DNA of 15,812 nucleotides from an uncultured bacterium (GTDB lineage Bacteria; Planctomycetota; Phycisphaerae; Phycisphaerales; UBA1924). The DNA is taken from the NCBI GenBank assembly GCA_938003595.1, contig CALKYH010000166.1, forward strand, positions 1 to 15,812, given 5' to 3'. This document shows positions 14,132-15,812 of this stretch, piece by piece; positions within the stretch are counted from its first letter, which is position 1; every line of letters starts with the position of its first letter. The position numbers and the translations under genes were made by a program. Below the pieces are notes generated by a model that saw only the letters and a list, made by a program, of their open reading frames with translations, ran no database searches and was not told the origin of the DNA.

Positions 14132-15571
14132 TCAGCCGCTGCAGCCGATCGTGCTCGCGCTCTGCCCGTAGTACCCCAGGATCAGGTTGAGGTCGTTGAA
14201 GTCCACGAAGCCGTCGCCGGTGACATCCGCGCTCAGGCCGTGCCCGCTCTGGCCGAACTCATCCAGCACCAGGATCAGATCGCCGAAGCCGACGAACCCG
14301 TCGTCGTCCAGGTCCAGCGTCAGCTGGATCGCCCGGTTCTGATACCACACCAACCCCAGCGCGTCGCCGCCCGTGTTGTCGTGCTCGTCCGTCGCGACCA
14401 CATCCAGATCGCCGTCGCCATCCACATCCAGCAGCGGCACCGCGTCGAACTTCTCGCCGTCCGGGCCGCTGATGTCGTACGGCGGCCACAGAGAGCTGAT
14501 GGGGTTGCCGGGGTTCTGGAGCAGCGCGACGCCCCGCGCGCCGTCCGAGGCCTCCGCGAACGACACGACGATGTCCACCTGACCGTCGAGGTTCATGTCG
14601 CCCGCCGATGCGCCCTTGGGGATGCCCACATTGGTCGGGATATTGACCTGGTGCGCCTCCCACTTCAGCCCGCTGTTGTCCAGGCGCTCGAACCACCACA
14701 GTCCGTCTGGTCGGAACGGCGACACGATGTCCAGCAGTCCGTCGCCGTCGATGTCGCCCATCGAGCCGATCGTCGCCGGCATCAGCGACGAGACCCGGTG
14801 CGACATCCAGGGCAGATCCAGCGCCAACTGGTCCACGCCCGGGTGCTCCAGCCAGCGCACGCCGCGCTCGGGCCCCTGCCGATCAAAGACCACCAGGTCG
14901 ACATCGCCGTCGCCATCCATGTCGTGCGCAATCAGCGCCGTCGCCCAGCCGGCGAGCCCGATGACATGGAAGGTCCACTGCGACAGTTGGCGGGCGTTTG
15001 CCGGCGCCTGCAGGTACGCGATCTCCACCAGGCCCTGCGCCGAGTCGCTCTTGGACGAAATGAAGACATCGGGGCCGTGCTCGCCGTCGATCTGCGCCGC
15101 CGCCGCGTACATCCAGAACCGGAGCGGAACCTGCGGGAACCGCTGCGTGGTCCACGAGTTGGTGTTCAGCAGCTCCGCATCCGTCGCCGGCGCCCAGTGC
15201 ACATACACGCTTCGGTTCAACTGCTCCGAGCAGGTGAACAGGTCCTGCCGGCCGTCGCCGTCCAGGTCCGCGGCGAACGAGTCCTCGCACTGCGGCACGA
15301 GCGCCACCACGCCCGTCGGCCAGGTGGTCGTCGCCGCGCAGCCGCCGGGGTTCAGCGCGATCCGCACCTGGCCTGAGAATTCCCAAGCCGTGATGAGGTC
15401 CGGTCGGCCGTCGTTGTTGAGGTCCCCGAAGCGCACGCCGTCCGCTCCCAGCGCGCCGTTGTCGGCCTCGAATCGCGGCCAAGGCGCACCCCCGGGCAGC
15501 ACACCCGACCACGCGGACGCCGCCAACGCCAGCGCCGCGCTTCCCGAAATGAACACCGGAACTCTGGGCAT
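14132..15571 (-). CDS. Secreted FG-GAP/VCBS repeat protein with C-terminal dockerin-like repeats
   Basis: A 479-residue exported protein. Residues 1 to about 24 (MPRVPVFISGSAALALAASA) form a signal peptide. Ca-binding FG-GAP/VCBS-type loops recur at 50-59 (DLNNDGRPDL), 102-111 (DLDGDGRQDL), 217-226 (DMDGDGDVDL), 273-281, 325-334 (DMNLDGQVDI) and 382-391 (DVDGDGDLDV). A degenerate one lies at 161-170 (IDGEHGPDVF). This suggests a seven-bladed beta-propeller, with Trp-rich strands such as GVRWLEHPG and GLWWFERL. The tail (419-469) has two EF-hand-like dockerin segments, DLDDDGFVGFGDLILVLDEFG and DVTGDGFVDFNDLNLILGYYG, and ends TIGCSG. Planctomycete secreted proteins often carry such tails, but their partner is unknown. 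It is probably extracellular or surface-bound. It converges on pgpH with a 9-base gap; only a weak GAGAG ribosome site precedes the ATG. Confidence 0.88.
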   Translation of the reverse strand: MPRVPVFISGSAALALAASAWSGVLPGGAPWPRFEADNGALGADGVRFGDLNNDGRPDLITAWEFSGQVRIALNPGGCAATTTWPTGVVALVPQCEDSFAADLDGDGRQDLFTCSEQLNRSVYVHWAPATDAELLNTNSWTTQRFPQVPLRFWMYAAAAQIDGEHGPDVFISSKSDSAQGLVEIAYLQAPANARQLSQWTFHVIGLAGWATALIAHDMDGDGDVDLVVFDRQGPERGVRWLEHPGVDQLALDLPWMSHRVSSLMPATIGSMGDIDGDGLLDIVSPFRPDGLWWFERLDNSGLKWEAHQVNIPTNVGIPKGASAGDMNLDGQVDIVVSFAEASDGARGVALLQNPGNPISSLWPPYDISGPDGEKFDAVPLLDVDGDGDLDVVATDEHDNTGGDALGLVWYQNRAIQLTLDLDDDGFVGFGDLILVLDEFGQSGHGLSADVTGDGFVDFNDLNLILGYYGQSASTIGCSG

Positions 15572-15707
15572 AAACGCTCTCTGAGAGATCGGCGATCAGG
15601 CCGCCCCGGCCTGCCCTGCGGCCGCGTCGGGGCCGCCCTCGCCGCCTTCCCTCCTGAATCGGGACCGACGCAGTCGTAGCGTACCCCATGCCGGAACGGA
15701 TGGCAGC

Positions 15708-15812
15708 TTATTTTTCGCCTTCCGGCCCCTGTTCGGGACCCGAGACCTCGAAGACGAAGGACCTGCCCCTGACATCCACCGTCACCTGGCTGTTCTCGGA
15801 CACTTCCCCGGC
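15708..15812 (-). CDS. C-terminal end of a gene, possibly a Clp/Hsp100 ATPase (truncated by window edge)
   Basis: Only the last 34 codons are visible, read leftward from the right edge to TAA at 15710-15708. They encode AGEVSENSQVTVDVRGRSFV followed by FEVSGPEQGPEGEK. The pattern G-E-x-x-E-(N/G)-x-x-V-x-V-D-V-x-x-x-x-(F/L)-V-F is like the final beta-strands of the ClpB/ClpC D2 small domain, followed by a short acidic, Pro/Gly-rich tail. That match rests on about 20 residues, so the identity is tentative. The reading frame itself is supported by GC-rich wobble positions and a clean stop. The 136-base spacer to the next leftward gene (15571) shows no clear terminator or promoter. Confidence 0.5.
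   Translation of the reverse strand, partial: AGEVSENSQVTVDVRGRSFVFEVSGPEQGPEGEK

Overview
This 15.8-kb window is very GC-rich (about 70% by eye). It most likely comes from a planctomycete of the Phycisphaerae type. The evidence for that is a secreted FG-GAP repeat protein ending in dockerin-like Ca-binding repeats, the start of a secreted protein resembling planctomycete PQQ-propeller N-termini, tandem DUF4870 membrane proteins, and very strong GC3 codon use. No rRNA or marker phylogeny is available here, so this placement is an inference. I saw no rRNA, tRNA, CRISPR array, insertion sequence or phage gene; it reads as an ordinary core-chromosome segment.

Layout. 1-461 (-): 5' part of a secreted tetratricopeptide/PQQ-like protein. 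462-831: a 370-bp divergent spacer with a G-quadruplex-type run. 832-1209 (+): DUF5658 membrane protein. 1220-2257 (-): pdxA, vitamin B6 synthesis. 2348-2794 and 2819-3259 (+): two tandem DUF4870 membrane proteins. 3240-6113 (-): secreted M16 zinc peptidase. 6310-10185 (+): dnaE, the replicative polymerase alpha subunit, with an apparently complete PHP metal site. 10189-10638 (-): small lipoprotein. 10742-11749 and 11774-14122 (+): phoH followed by a PgpH-type 7TM-HD protein, a likely c-di-AMP phosphodiesterase. 14132-15571 (-): FG-GAP/dockerin secreted protein. 15708-15812 (-): 3' end of a gene resembling the C-terminus of a Clp/Hsp100 ATPase.

Genes alternate strands in short units, so there are only two likely co-transcribed pairs (the DUF4870 pair and phoH-pgpH). 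All four convergent junctions are extremely tight, from a 20-bp overlap to a 10-bp gap. At two of them a short hairpin places the stop codon in its loop.

The most striking signal is not a gene. The tetranucleotide ACGT occurs only once in the window by my hand scan, although ACG, CGT and CpG are all abundant. Asp, His, Tyr and Asn codons, which otherwise end in C, switch to ending in T just before Val codons (GAT-GTC, CAT-GTG and so on). This suggests strong avoidance or mutational loss of ACGT, for example through a restriction or methylation system elsewhere in the genome. I found no clearly new multi-gene system in the window.
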